Made by a program: the position numbers and the translations under genes. 57,745 nucleotides of DNA from Streptomyces roseicoloratus. GTDB lineage: Bacteria > Actinomycetota > Actinomycetes > Streptomycetales > Streptomycetaceae. The stretch is taken from the NCBI RefSeq assembly GCF_004117935.1, contig NZ_SDOY01000100.1:1-57745 (forward strand), in the 5' to 3' direction. Shown piece by piece: positions 44,471-53,948 of the stretch. Every line of letters begins with the position of its first letter. Position 1 is the first letter of the stretch. The notes under the pieces were generated by a model. It was given only the letters and a program-made list of their open reading frames with translations. It was not told the origin of the DNA and did not search any database.

Positions 44471-44552
44471 GCGCGGGCCCCGCCGTCAGGCGGTCGTCAG
44501 GCGGCCGTAAGGCGGCGCTTCGACCGCCGGGCCGCCGTCACGTCGTCACGCC

Positions 44553-44662
44553 GTCAGGCCGTCAGGCCGTCAGGCCGTCAGGCCGTCAGGCCGTCAGGCC
44601 GTCAGGCCGTCAGGCCGTCAGGCCGTCAGGCCGTCAGGCCGTCAGGCCGTCAGGCCGTCAGG
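44553..44662. repeat. (GTCAGGCC) x13 microsatellite
   Basis: Thirteen perfect tandem copies of GTCAGGCC (44553-44656) plus GTCAGG. The stop codon of the minus-strand gene that follows (44650-44652) lies inside the array. Such an array should vary in length between strains by slippage. Confidence 0.95.
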
Positions 44663-45543
44663 CGGGCGCTTCGGCCGCCGGCAGTCGTGGCGACCCCCTC
44701 CGCGCCCGGCAACGGCACCTCGAACGTCTCCCCGTTCCTCGGCACGCCCACCCCGCTCCAGGTGAACGGGACGCCGAGAGCCGTGTCCGCGTCCGGGCCG
44801 TCCATCAGCTGGAAGTGGACGTGCGGCTCGGAGGAGCTGCCGGAGTTGCCGCAGTCGGCCAGCACCTGCCCGGCGGTGACCCGGTCGCCCGGGCGCACGG
44901 TCAGCGAGCCCCGCCGGAGGTGGCCGTACATCGCGTACGTCCCGTCGCCGAGGTCCAGGACCAGGTGGTTGCCGGTCACGAGGCGGGCGCCGAAGAGGGC
45001 GCGTACGCCCGACTCGACGAACAGCATGTACAGCACGGCAGGCAGCGAGGTGCGGCTGAGGTGGTCGCGCAGGCCGTCCTCGGCGCTCGTCACCGTGCCG
45101 GCCGCGACCGCGCGCACCGGCGCCCCGAACGCGGGGAAGGCGGTGCCGCGCCGCACGAGCGGCCAGATCAGGGCCGGCGCGGGGCGCGGCCGCTCGTCGG
45201 ACTCGGCGGTGATGTCGATCGCGTGGGTCTGCGCGTACTGGTGGGTGCCGTGGCTGGGGACGCGGTCGGCGGGGCTGTTCAGCGCCGACCAGCGGCCGGT
45301 GACCGGGGGCAGCACCTCGACCGGTGCCCGCTCGGGCAGGGCCCGGATCTGCTTGCGCCTGGTCAGGCCGAGGCCGAGGCCGAGGACGCCGGCGGCCGCG
45401 GCGGGCAGCCAGCCGACCACGTACGGGTACGGCAGGTCGACGGCGAACGAGACGAGCGTCTGGACGAGGAACAGCAGCCAGAGCGCGCGGTGTACGAGCC
45501 CCGCGATCCGGCGTACGCGCCTCGGACTCCTTCGTACGGACAT
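44650..45543 (-). CDS. M23-like metallopeptidase domain membrane protein
   Basis: This 297-residue protein has two membrane segments (about 18-37 and 42-60) and an outside LytM/M23-like domain (about 95-280). The second metal site is intact (PHVHFQL, H241 and H243), as is the helper His of YGHL (H208). The first site reads HQYAQTHAIDI, so the usual HxxxD spacing is altered (H107-D110, or H101 further back). It may be an active variant subfamily or a degenerate one. The start ATG at 45543 has GGGGGAA upstream. An upstream ATG (45567) lacks one. It follows an ArsR-like gene and may be its target. Confidence 0.85.
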   Translation of the reverse strand: MSVRRSPRRVRRIAGLVHRALWLLFLVQTLVSFAVDLPYPYVVGWLPAAAAGVLGLGLGLTRRKQIRALPERAPVEVLPPVTGRWSALNSPADRVPSHGTHQYAQTHAIDITAESDERPRPAPALIWPLVRRGTAFPAFGAPVRAVAAGTVTSAEDGLRDHLSRTSLPAVLYMLFVESGVRALFGARLVTGNHLVLDLGDGTYAMYGHLRRGSLTVRPGDRVTAGQVLADCGNSGSSSEPHVHFQLMDGPDADTALGVPFTWSGVGVPRNGETFEVPLPGAEGVATTAGGRSARLTA

Positions 45544-45628
45544 GAACGTTTCCCCCTGGTCGGTCATGCGCTCGGTGCCCGCCCCGGGCGCGTGGTCGGC
45601 ATCGCCCGGGACGTGCGCGGGCGTCACG

Positions 45629-45661
45629 TCGGCACGTCGGCACGTCGGCACGTCGGAGTCG
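45629..45661. repeat. CGTCGGCA x4 tandem repeat
   Basis: Four copies of CGTCGGCA (the last diverged) lie in the spacer between the ArsR-like and M23-like genes. This is another 8-bp array like the one at 44553. Confidence 0.8.
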
Positions 45662-45684
45662 TGACGACGTGGGCCGGTGTCGTG

Positions 45685-46185
45685 TCAGGGACGGGCGCCG
45701 GTGAGGAGAACGAGCAGCGGGACGACCCGCCCCCCGGGGACCTCGTGGCGGCCGCGTCCGGTGGTGTGGAGCCAGCCCGCGGCGGTGAGCTGCCGCAGGT
45801 GGTGGTAGATCTGGCCGGTCGTGCCGATCTCCTCCAGGTCCGCCAGCTCGGCGGCCGTGCGCCGGCCGCCCAGGATCTCGCGCAGCAGCCGGAGCCGTAC
45901 CGGATGACCGAGCGCGGCGAACGCATCGGCGGCCTCGGACCAGTCCCGGTCCAGCAGGTCCTCGGCGAGGCCACCGGACTGCCACTCGTACCGCTCGCCC
46001 GTCGGCAGCCGGACCGCACCGGCGTACAGCACGCCGCCGTCGTCCGCCGCCACCTCGGCGAGCTGCGCCTTCAGGCCGTCGAGTGCCCAGAAGTCCCCGT
46101 CGGCCGGGGTGTGTTCCGGACGGCCGGTGCTCTCCAGTGCCGCCATACGCCGCTCGAGTGCGGCGACGCGCTCTTCGATCTCCAC
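45685..46185 (-). CDS. ArsR-like winged-helix regulator
   Basis: This 166-residue DNA-binding protein has an N-terminal coiled coil (MEIEERVAALERRMAALES) and an ArsR/HTH_20-type winged helix (about 85-150: AFAALGHPVRLRLLREILGG ... GTTGQIYHHLRQLTAAGWL). No metal-binding Cys cluster is visible, so a non-metal signal is likely. The GTG start sits seven bases from the -10 and next to a perfect palindrome, indicating a leaderless, self-regulated gene. The M23-like membrane gene is 141 bp downstream on the same strand. Confidence 0.88.
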   Translation of the reverse strand: MEIEERVAALERRMAALESTGRPEHTPADGDFWALDGLKAQLAEVAADDGGVLYAGAVRLPTGERYEWQSGGLAEDLLDRDWSEAADAFAALGHPVRLRLLREILGGRRTAAELADLEEIGTTGQIYHHLRQLTAAGWLHTTGRGRHEVPGGRVVPLLVLLTGARP

Positions 46186-46192
46186 GAATACG

Positions 46193-46221
46193 AGATTACG
46201 TAATCACGTAGCAGCGTGCAA
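46193..46221 (-). promoter_or_regulatory. Leaderless promoter with overlapping palindromic operator
   Basis: On the minus strand TTGCAC (46216-46221) and TAATCT (46193-46198) are spaced exactly 17 bp. The start codon is seven bases further. The perfect palindrome GATTACGTAATC (46194-46205) covers the -10, so a bound dimer would block RNA polymerase. Confidence 0.75.
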
Positions 46222-46306
46222 CATCGAGGCCGCAGCGCCCAGCACCGTGCCCGGCGACGGCCCCCCGCGCCAGGAAGGCCGCACGGATCCCGCCCGCGGG
46301 GAACGC

Positions 46307-46340
46307 GAAGGGGCCCCCGCCTTCCGGCAGGGGCCCCTTC
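46307..46340 (-). terminator. Terminator of the purSQL operon
   Basis: An 11-bp perfect stem (GAAGGGGCCCC / GGGGCCCCTTC) lies 15 bases downstream of the purL stop. Confidence 0.8.
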
Positions 46341-46354
46341 TGTAGCGCGTGACG

Positions 46355-48639
<2,285 letters not shown>

Positions 48640-48640
<1 letters not shown>

Positions 48641-49320
48641 CAGGCGTTGACCAGCTTCTTGAGGATCGAGGTGAAGAAACCGAGACCGTCCGTCTTGCCG
48701 GTGCCGATCAGCGGCTCGACGGCGTGCTCGGGGTGCGGCATGAGGCCGACCACGTTGCCCGCGGCGTTGGTGATGCCCGCGATGTCGCGCAGCGAGCCGT
48801 TGGGGTTGACGTCCAGGTAGCGGAAGGCCACCCGCCCCTCGGCCTCCAGCTCGTCGAGCGTGCGCTCGTCGGCGACGTACCGGCCGTCCATGTTCTTGAG
48901 CGGGACCTCGATCTCCTGGCCCCGGGTGTAGTCCGAGGTCCAGGCGGTCTCCGCGTTCTCCACCCGCAGCTTCTGGTCGCGGCAGATGAAGTGGAGGTGG
49001 TTGTTGCGCAGCATGGCGCCCGGCAGCAGGTGGGCCTCGGTGAGGATCTGGAAGCCGTTGCAGATGCCGAGGACGGGCATGCCCGCCTTCGCCTGCTCGA
49101 TGATCGTCTCCATCACCGGCGAGAAGCGGGAGATGGCTCCGGCCCGCAGGTAGTCGCCGTACGAGAAGCCGCCCGCGAGGACCACGGCGTCGACCTGCTT
49201 GAGGTCCTTGTCGCGGTGCCACAGCGAGACGGGCTCGGCGCCCGCCAGACGGGCGGCGCGCAGCGCGTCCCGGTCGTCGAGCGTTCCGGGGAACGTGACG
49301 ACGCCGATGCGTGCGGTCAC
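48640..49320 (-). CDS. purQ: Phosphoribosylformylglycinamidine synthase subunit PurQ
   Basis: This is the class I glutaminase subunit (226 residues) supplying ammonia to PurL. It has the nucleophile elbow [11 protein letters not shown] with the catalytic Cys, and the His-Glu pair in [12 protein letters not shown]. The early [14 protein letters not shown] forms the oxyanion site. The GTG start overlaps the purS stop (GTGA), and its own stop overlaps the purL start. This is a tight three-gene operon. Confidence 0.97.
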
Positions 49321-49586
49321 GACGAGGCCCCGGCGGTTTCCGTGGACTCGACCCTGACGGTGAAGTCCTCGATCACGGTGTTGGCAAGGAAGGTTTCGGC
49401 CATCTCGTGGATGCGGGCGAGAGCGGCGTCGTCGACCGGTCCCTCCACCTCCAGCTCGAAGCGCTTCCCCTGGCGGACGTCGGCGATCCCGTCGAATCCG
49501 AGGCGGGGCAGTGCACGCTGCACCGCCTGTCCCTGCGGGTCGAGGATCTCCGGCTTGAGCATGACGTCGACTACGACGCGTGCCAC
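49317..49586 (-). CDS. purS: Phosphoribosylformylglycinamidine synthase subunit PurS
   Basis: This small (89-residue) structural subunit bridges PurQ and PurL. The family pattern is [20 protein letters not shown], then [20 protein letters not shown] and a NTVIEDFTV end. I chose the GTG at 49586 because GGGAG sits about five bases upstream. A GTG two codons earlier overlaps that ribosome site and is less likely. Confidence 0.95.
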   Translation of the reverse strand: MARVVVDVMLKPEILDPQGQAVQRALPRLGFDGIADVRQGKRFELEVEGPVDDAALARIHEMAETFLANTVIEDFTVRVESTETAGASS

Positions 49587-49914
49587 TGGCACTCCCGGTG
49601 GTGTGTTGCGTGGGCGGTTCCCTCAGCGTACCTCCCTCCAAAATCTACGCGGGTAGAGACCTGAAGGATCCTCCAAAGGGCAACGAAACGCCACTCCGGG
49701 TGAATTCCAGTGGAATACCGCCGACCTCTGCCCGTCACCCGTGACACGCGGAAACAATTGCCTGGGCTTCCCCCTGCGACACCCGTCGCTGTACAAAGGA
49801 ATGCAGAGGAACGCAATATTGCCCCCGGGTGGCCGTCACATCGACATCGCAGCAGGTCAGGGCGATGTCAACCCCTCAGATGACACGGCGATCCGCAGGA
49901 AAGGACCGATATCC
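49587..49914. other. Divergent spacer between purS and lsr2-like gene
   Basis: These 328 bases hold the promoters of both genes and no other gene. AT-rich patches include a GCAATATTGC palindrome (49813-49822). TAGATT upstream of purS on the minus strand may be its -10. Confidence 0.45.
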
Positions 49915-50259
49915 GTGGCTCAGCGAGTAGTGGTCACTCTCTTCGACGACATCGACGGCGGAGAAGCGGCGGAAACGGTCGCGTTCGGCCTGGACGGGAA
50001 GATGTACGAGATCGACCTGAATCCCGCCAATGCAAAGAAACTGCGCAAGGTCCTCGCCCCCTACCTGGCCGCGGGGCGGAAGGTGAGTGCGGCAGGTCAC
50101 AGAAAGTCGGGCAAGCCGGGCGACGGCGGCTACAGGCACACCACCCTCGAGCCGGATCCCGCCGCGGTCCGCGCCTGGGCCCAGTCCAACAAGCTGGACG
50201 TGCCGGCCAGGGGCCGCATCCCGAAGCGGGTCTACGAGGCCTTCCGGGCGGCGAGCTGA
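49915..50259 (+). CDS. Lsr2-like nucleoid-associated protein
   Basis: This 114-residue xenogeneic-silencing protein binds AT-rich DNA. The N-terminal dimer domain is AQRVVVTLFDDIDGGEAAETVAFGLDGKMYEIDL (split here over residues 2-37). The C-terminal DNA-binding domain (about 70-114) ends NKLDVPARGRIPKRVYEAF, with the RGR AT-hook-like motif that inserts in the minor groove. Streptomyces has a main Lsr2 and a second paralogue (LsrL). From its position next to the pur genes this is probably the second, which I recall but cannot verify. The GTG start has AGGAAAGGA upstream. Confidence 0.93.
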   Translation: MAQRVVVTLFDDIDGGEAAETVAFGLDGKMYEIDLNPANAKKLRKVLAPYLAAGRKVSAAGHRKSGKPGDGGYRHTTLEPDPAAVRAWAQSNKLDVPARGRIPKRVYEAFRAAS

Positions 50260-50395
50260 ACGGACCGGAGCGGAGCGGGGAGCCGTCGGCGGGGACGCGG
50301 GCCGAGTCGCGGGCGGAACTGCGGACCGAGCCGCGCTCCCGGCCGCCGGCCCCGCGATCCGGAACCGGATTTGCGTTGCACCCCCCATGATCCGC

Positions 50396-50401
50396 TAGAG
50401 T
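50396..50401 (+). promoter_or_regulatory. -10 element upstream of atypical tRNA-Gly
   Basis: TAGAGT is 49 bases before the tRNA gene. TTGCGT 19 bp upstream is a weak -35. This suggests that the tRNA is transcribed. Confidence 0.5.
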
Positions 50402-50450
50402 CTGGATCACGCCGAGGGGCGAGGCCGCGCAGCCGAGTCCCACGCAGCGT

Positions 50451-50522
50451 GCGGGTGTAGTTCAGTAGCAGAACAGCCCCCTTCCAGGGGGAAGGCGCAG
50501 TGTGCGATCCCTGTCACCCGCT
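50451..50522 (+). tRNA. Atypical tRNA-Gly (TCC)
   Basis: The acceptor stem GCGGGTG/CACCCGC is perfect, and the D-stem GTTC/GAAC and anticodon loop CTTCCAG (TCC) are good. The rest is abnormal. The D-loop AGTAGCA lacks the G18-G19 pair. The T-arm reads GCAGTGTGCGATCCCTGT, so the G53-T54-T55-C56 block is replaced by a sequence containing GTGC, with an eight-base loop and a broken last stem pair. Both halves of the D-loop/T-loop contact are thus lost. It may be non-translational or a pseudogene. The intact stems and nearby -10 argue for a working RNA. Confidence 0.85.
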
Positions 50523-50609
50523 CTGCACCACGGATACCGGTTACCGACCACTCCGGTCGATCAGGTAAAGTGGTGCTCGCACCGCCCGGTGAAAGCCGGT
50601 CGGAGGCAT

Positions 50610-50682
50610 GCGGACGTGGCTCAGTTGGTAGAGCATCACCTTGCCAAGGTGAGGGTCGCGAGTTCGAATCTCGTCGTCCGCT
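50610..50682 (+). tRNA. tRNA-Gly (GCC), copy 1
   Basis: This is a fully canonical cloverleaf: GCGGACG/CGTCCGC acceptor, D-loop with GG, anticodon GCC and T-loop TTCGAAT. It contrasts with the odd tRNA-Gly 90 bp upstream. Confidence 0.95.
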
Positions 50683-50690
50683 CAGGGAGC

Positions 50691-50722
50691 GAAGGCCCCG
50701 GTTCTCAGGAACCGGGGCCTTC
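50691..50722 (+). terminator. Terminator of tRNA-Gly copy 1
   Basis: A 14-bp perfect stem (GAAGGCCCCGGTTC / GAACCGGGGCCTTC) has a 4-nt loop. Confidence 0.85.
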
Positions 50723-50744
50723 GTCGTGCAGCCGCGCCTCTGCT

Positions 50745-50955
50745 TCCGTCGTACGTCTGCTTACGTCGTACGTCTGCTTCCGCTTCCGCTTCTGCTTCTG
50801 CTTCTGCTTCTGCTTCTGCTTCTGCTTCTGCCTCCTTCGTACGTCTGCTTCCGCGCACCCGCACTTCCGCATCCGCGCTGCCGCGCATCCGCACTTCCGC
50901 CTCCACGCATCCGCCTCCGCGCATCCGCTTCCCTGCGTTCGCTCCCCTTCTCCGC
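50745..50955. repeat. CTTCTG hexanucleotide array and related repeats
   Basis: Two CTTCCG units and seven perfect CTTCTG units (50777-50830) are flanked by TACGTCGTACGTCTGCTT copies on the left and CCGCATCCGC-type repeats on the right. The array fills the gap between the two identical tRNA-Gly genes. Open frames here are repeat artefacts. Confidence 0.9.
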
Positions 50956-51047
50956 GGGATGTGGTGACGCCCACAGGTCGCGGGCCGGGAAACCCTGCCC
51001 TTCGCCGCCGCGATCCTGTGTATAGTTAGCAGCGCGCTACGGCGCAT

Positions 51048-51120
51048 GCGGACGTGGCTCAGTTGGTAGAGCATCACCTTGCCAAGGTGAGGGTCGCGAG
51101 TTCGAATCTCGTCGTCCGCT
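51048..51120 (+). tRNA. tRNA-Gly (GCC), copy 2
   Basis: This is identical to copy 1 at 50610-50682. A good -10 (TATAGT, 51021-51026) lies just upstream. Confidence 0.95.
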
Positions 51121-51127
51121 CCATGAG

Positions 51128-51156
51128 AAAGCCCCCGGTCGATCCGACCGGGGGTT
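51128..51156. terminator. Shared terminator of tRNA-Gly copy 2 and purC
   Basis: The stem AAGCCCCCGGTCG / CGACCGGGGGTT with TTTT on the plus side lies between the convergent tRNA and purC, so it can serve both. Confidence 0.8.
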
Positions 51157-51166
51157 TTCCCGTTCC

Positions 51167-52078
51167 TCAGGACCAGCGGTTGCCGGTGAGGAGCTCGTAC
51201 GCCTCCACGTACTTCGCGCGCGTCCGCTCCACGACCTCCTGCGGCAGCGCCGGCGGCGGCTGCTCGCTCTTGCGGTCCCAGCCGGAGGCCGGCGAGGTCA
51301 GCCAGTCGCGCACGAACTGCTTGTCGTACGAGGGCTGCGCGCGGCCCGGCTGCCACTGGTCGGCCGGCCAGAAGCGGGAGGAGTCCGGGGTGAGGACCTC
51401 GTCGGCGAGGACCAGACGGTCGCCCTCCTCCGTGGACTCGAAGCCGAACTCGAACTTCGTGTCCGCCAGGATGATCCCGCGCTCGCGGGCGATGTCCCGG
51501 GCCCGGCCGTAGACGGCGAGGGTCGTCTGGCGCAGCAGGGCGGCCGTCTCCGCGCCGACCTGGCGGGCCACCTCCTCGTACGAGACGTTCTCGTCGTGGT
51601 CGCCGACGGCGGCCTTCGTCGCCGGGGTGAAGATCGGCGCGGGCAGCTCGGAGCCGTCGGTGAGGCCCTCGGGCAGCGCGAGACCGCAGACGGTGCGGGA
51701 CTCCTCGTACTCGACGAGGCCGGAACCGGTGAGGTAGCCGCGGGCCACGCACTCGACCGGGACCATGTTCAGGGACGCGCAGATCAGCGTGCGGCCGGCC
51801 CAGTCCGCCGGGGCGCCGGCGGGAAGCTCGGTCGACAGGACGTGGTGGGGGACCAGGTCGGCGAGCCGCTCGAACCACCACAGCGAGAGCTGGGTGAGCA
51901 CCCGCCCCTTGTCGGGGATCTCGGTGGGAAGCACCCAGTCGTACGCGGACAGGCGGTCGCTCGCCACCATGACGAGGTCGCCCGCCTCGTTGCGGTACAG
52001 GTCGCGGACCTTGCCCGTGTGGAGATGGGTGAGGCCCGGGACCTGGACGGGTTCGGGCTTTTCTACGAATCCGGACAC
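51167..52078 (-). CDS. purC: Phosphoribosylaminoimidazole-succinocarboxamide synthase (SAICAR synthetase)
   Basis: PurC joins CAIR and aspartate with ATP, step eight of IMP synthesis. It has 303 residues, the long eukaryote/actinomycete form. Motifs are HTGKVRDLYRNEAGDLVMVA (N-lobe, ATP), ASDRLSAYDWVLP, VPVECVARGYLTGSG and LADTKFEFGF, with DEVLTPDSSRFW near the end. The GTG start follows GGAGGAACC. It shares the strand with the DMFase-like gene 88 bp upstream. Confidence 0.97.
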   Translation of the reverse strand: MSGFVEKPEPVQVPGLTHLHTGKVRDLYRNEAGDLVMVASDRLSAYDWVLPTEIPDKGRVLTQLSLWWFERLADLVPHHVLSTELPAGAPADWAGRTLICASLNMVPVECVARGYLTGSGLVEYEESRTVCGLALPEGLTDGSELPAPIFTPATKAAVGDHDENVSYEEVARQVGAETAALLRQTTLAVYGRARDIARERGIILADTKFEFGFESTEEGDRLVLADEVLTPDSSRFWPADQWQPGRAQPSYDKQFVRDWLTSPASGWDRKSEQPPPALPQEVVERTRAKYVEAYELLTGNRWS

Positions 52079-52166
52079 GGTTCCTCCGCGTAGGTTGATC
52101 CAGGAGCGTGCCCGATTCTCTCGCACATCCCGACGCCCCGGACCGCCGGGCCCTGTGACCCCCCGC

Positions 52167-53627
52167 TCAGTCCCGCTTGCAGATGCGGTCGAGCAGGTTC
52201 GCGGTGGCGCGCTGGACGCGGGCGTCCACGTGGCCGGGCCGGTCGAGCGCAGGCGACCAGGCGAACGTGCCGGACGCGAAGACCCAGGCGCCGGACGGGG
52301 CCCGGTAGAGGCTCGTCTCCTGGTGCCGCCGCACGCCCTCGCCGTCCCGGTACGGCGAGTGGGCGAGCAGGATGCGGCCCTGGTGCTCGGGCAGCGCGGT
52401 GCGCGGGAAGTAGCGGTCGGCCTCGCCCGCGACCAGGCCCGGGATCTCGTCGCCCTCGCCGGCTCCGGTGGCCTCCCAGAGCCAGTGGTCGGCGTTCCGT
52501 ACGACCAGCGGGTGCGGTTCGGGCACCCGGCCCGCGTACTGGATGCCGAGCAGCTGCTGCTCGGCACGGTCGACCTCGCGCCACAGCGCGGGGCGGCCCG
52601 GGCCGCGGCGCTTGCGGCAGGTGAGGAGCCGGTCGGGAGCGCCGGACGGCGAGGGCGCCAGCTCCACCTGCCAGTACATGGTGTTCGCCGACAGGAAGAC
52701 GAGCGAGGTGCCCACGTCGCGGGCCAGCTCGACGGTCCTGCGCATCGGCACCGACCAGTACTCGTCGTGGCCGGGGAAGACCAGGCCCCGGTAGCGGCTT
52801 GGGTCCACCCGGCCCGCGTGCAGGTCGCGGGTCTCCGCGTACGCCAGGTCGTAGCCGTAGCGCTCGGCCCAGCGGATGAAGTCGTACGCGTGCCCGACGT
52901 GCAGCGGCAGTCCGGCGCCCGCGTACGGGCGGTCGAAGGAGACGGTGACGGCCGCCTCCTCCTCGCCGAGCAGCCGGCCCTCCTCGTCCCACGCGTGGTA
53001 GAGGCTGGCGCCCGTGCGGCCGTCCTCGGGATAGAGGTTGTACGCCTGCCAGGTCACGTCCGGCAGCACGAGCAGCAGGTCCGCCGGGTGCCCGTCGCGC
53101 ACCGTGAACGGGATGTGGGAGCGGTAGCCGTCGGCGGTGGTCAGCACGGCGACGTACGCGCCGATCGACCAGTACGACGGGATCTGCAGGCGCCAGGACT
53201 GCCACCAGTGGTGGCAGGAGACGGTCCGGTCGGCGGTCAGCGGGGCCGGCTGGACGATGCCGGAGAGCCGGGGGCTCGTGGTGATCTTGGCGGCCCCGTC
53301 GCCGCCGTAGTGCCCGATGCGGTAGACGTCGACCGAGAACTGCTGCGGCGGGTCCACGGTGATGTGGAAATCGATCGCCTCGCCCGGCGCCACCGCCCCG
53401 TCGGACGCGAAGCCCTTGATCTGGCCGCGCACGTCGTCGGCGGTGCGGGGGCCGCCGACACCGCCGCGGGCCAGGGTCTCGTCCGCGTACCACGGCACCA
53501 TCTGGCCGGTGTCGTCGAAGTAGTTCTCGGAACCGCGCAGCCAGGGCAGCGGCCCCTGGCCGAAGGGATCCGAGACGGCGTGGGCGAGCGCGCCCGACTC
53601 CCACCGCCTGATCTGCTCCGCCCCCAT
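52167..53627 (-). CDS. N,N-dimethylformamidase beta subunit-like protein
   Basis: This 486-residue protein matches the family related to the large subunit of N,N-dimethylformamidase. It has an N-terminal beta-rich part (IKGFASDGAVAPGEAIDFHI, VYRIGHYGGDGA) and a glutamine-amidotransferase-like core (SFDRPYAGAG, GLVFPGHDEYWSVPMRRTVE, SLVFLSANTMYWQVEL). The GHDEYW segment is the most typical motif. No signal peptide or small subunit is evident. Amide hydrolysis is plausible, but the substrate is unknown. GGAGGG precedes the ATG. It may be cotranscribed with purC. The upstream side is a repeat-rich spacer. Confidence 0.82.
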   Translation of the reverse strand: MGAEQIRRWESGALAHAVSDPFGQGPLPWLRGSENYFDDTGQMVPWYADETLARGGVGGPRTADDVRGQIKGFASDGAVAPGEAIDFHITVDPPQQFSVDVYRIGHYGGDGAAKITTSPRLSGIVQPAPLTADRTVSCHHWWQSWRLQIPSYWSIGAYVAVLTTADGYRSHIPFTVRDGHPADLLLVLPDVTWQAYNLYPEDGRTGASLYHAWDEEGRLLGEEEAAVTVSFDRPYAGAGLPLHVGHAYDFIRWAERYGYDLAYAETRDLHAGRVDPSRYRGLVFPGHDEYWSVPMRRTVELARDVGTSLVFLSANTMYWQVELAPSPSGAPDRLLTCRKRRGPGRPALWREVDRAEQQLLGIQYAGRVPEPHPLVVRNADHWLWEATGAGEGDEIPGLVAGEADRYFPRTALPEHQGRILLAHSPYRDGEGVRRHQETSLYRAPSGAWVFASGTFAWSPALDRPGHVDARVQRATANLLDRICKRD

Positions 53628-53639
53628 GTCGCGCCCTCC

Positions 53640-53948
53640 CTCGGCTCCCCCGGTCGGCTGTTCGGCTGTTCGGCTGCTTGGTTGCTTGGCTGCTTGGTTT
53701 CGTTGCTTGGCTTGGCTGCTTCGCTTCGTTGCTTGCGCTGGGCCGACTGCTCGGGCGGTCGGGTGGTCGACCGCTCGGGTGGTCGGCTGGTCAGTGCCCC
53801 TGGTGTCTGCCTGTTGGTGGTGCCTCTGTCAGTGCCGGTCTCCAGCACATCACATAACGCACCCACTCCGTCACCGTTCGTCGTGAATTGACGAGAGTGG
53901 AAGACACCCCTCCGGAACGGCTGCCGGGACGGCCGGGAGCCGGCGGCG
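53640..53948. repeat. Degenerate GGCTGTTCG / GCTTGGTT repeats, no gene
   Basis: Most of this 309-base spacer (53650-53810) is a decaying mosaic of GGCTGTTC, GCTTGGCT, TTCGTTGCTTGG and GGTCGGGTGGTCGACC. It is noncoding. The 3' part (53840-53900) is ordinary low-complexity DNA. Confidence 0.55.

Noticed and set aside
44553..44662. CRISPR array
   Set aside because: It is direct tandem 8-bp repeats without spacers, and no cas genes are in the window.
44347..46203. 618-codon plus-strand frame across the GTCAGGCC array
   Set aside because: It is translated repeat plus antisense of the M23-like and ArsR-like genes.
50682..51047. Open frames rich in KQKQ or CFCF between the tRNA-Gly genes
   Set aside because: They are translations of the CTTCTG repeat, not genes.
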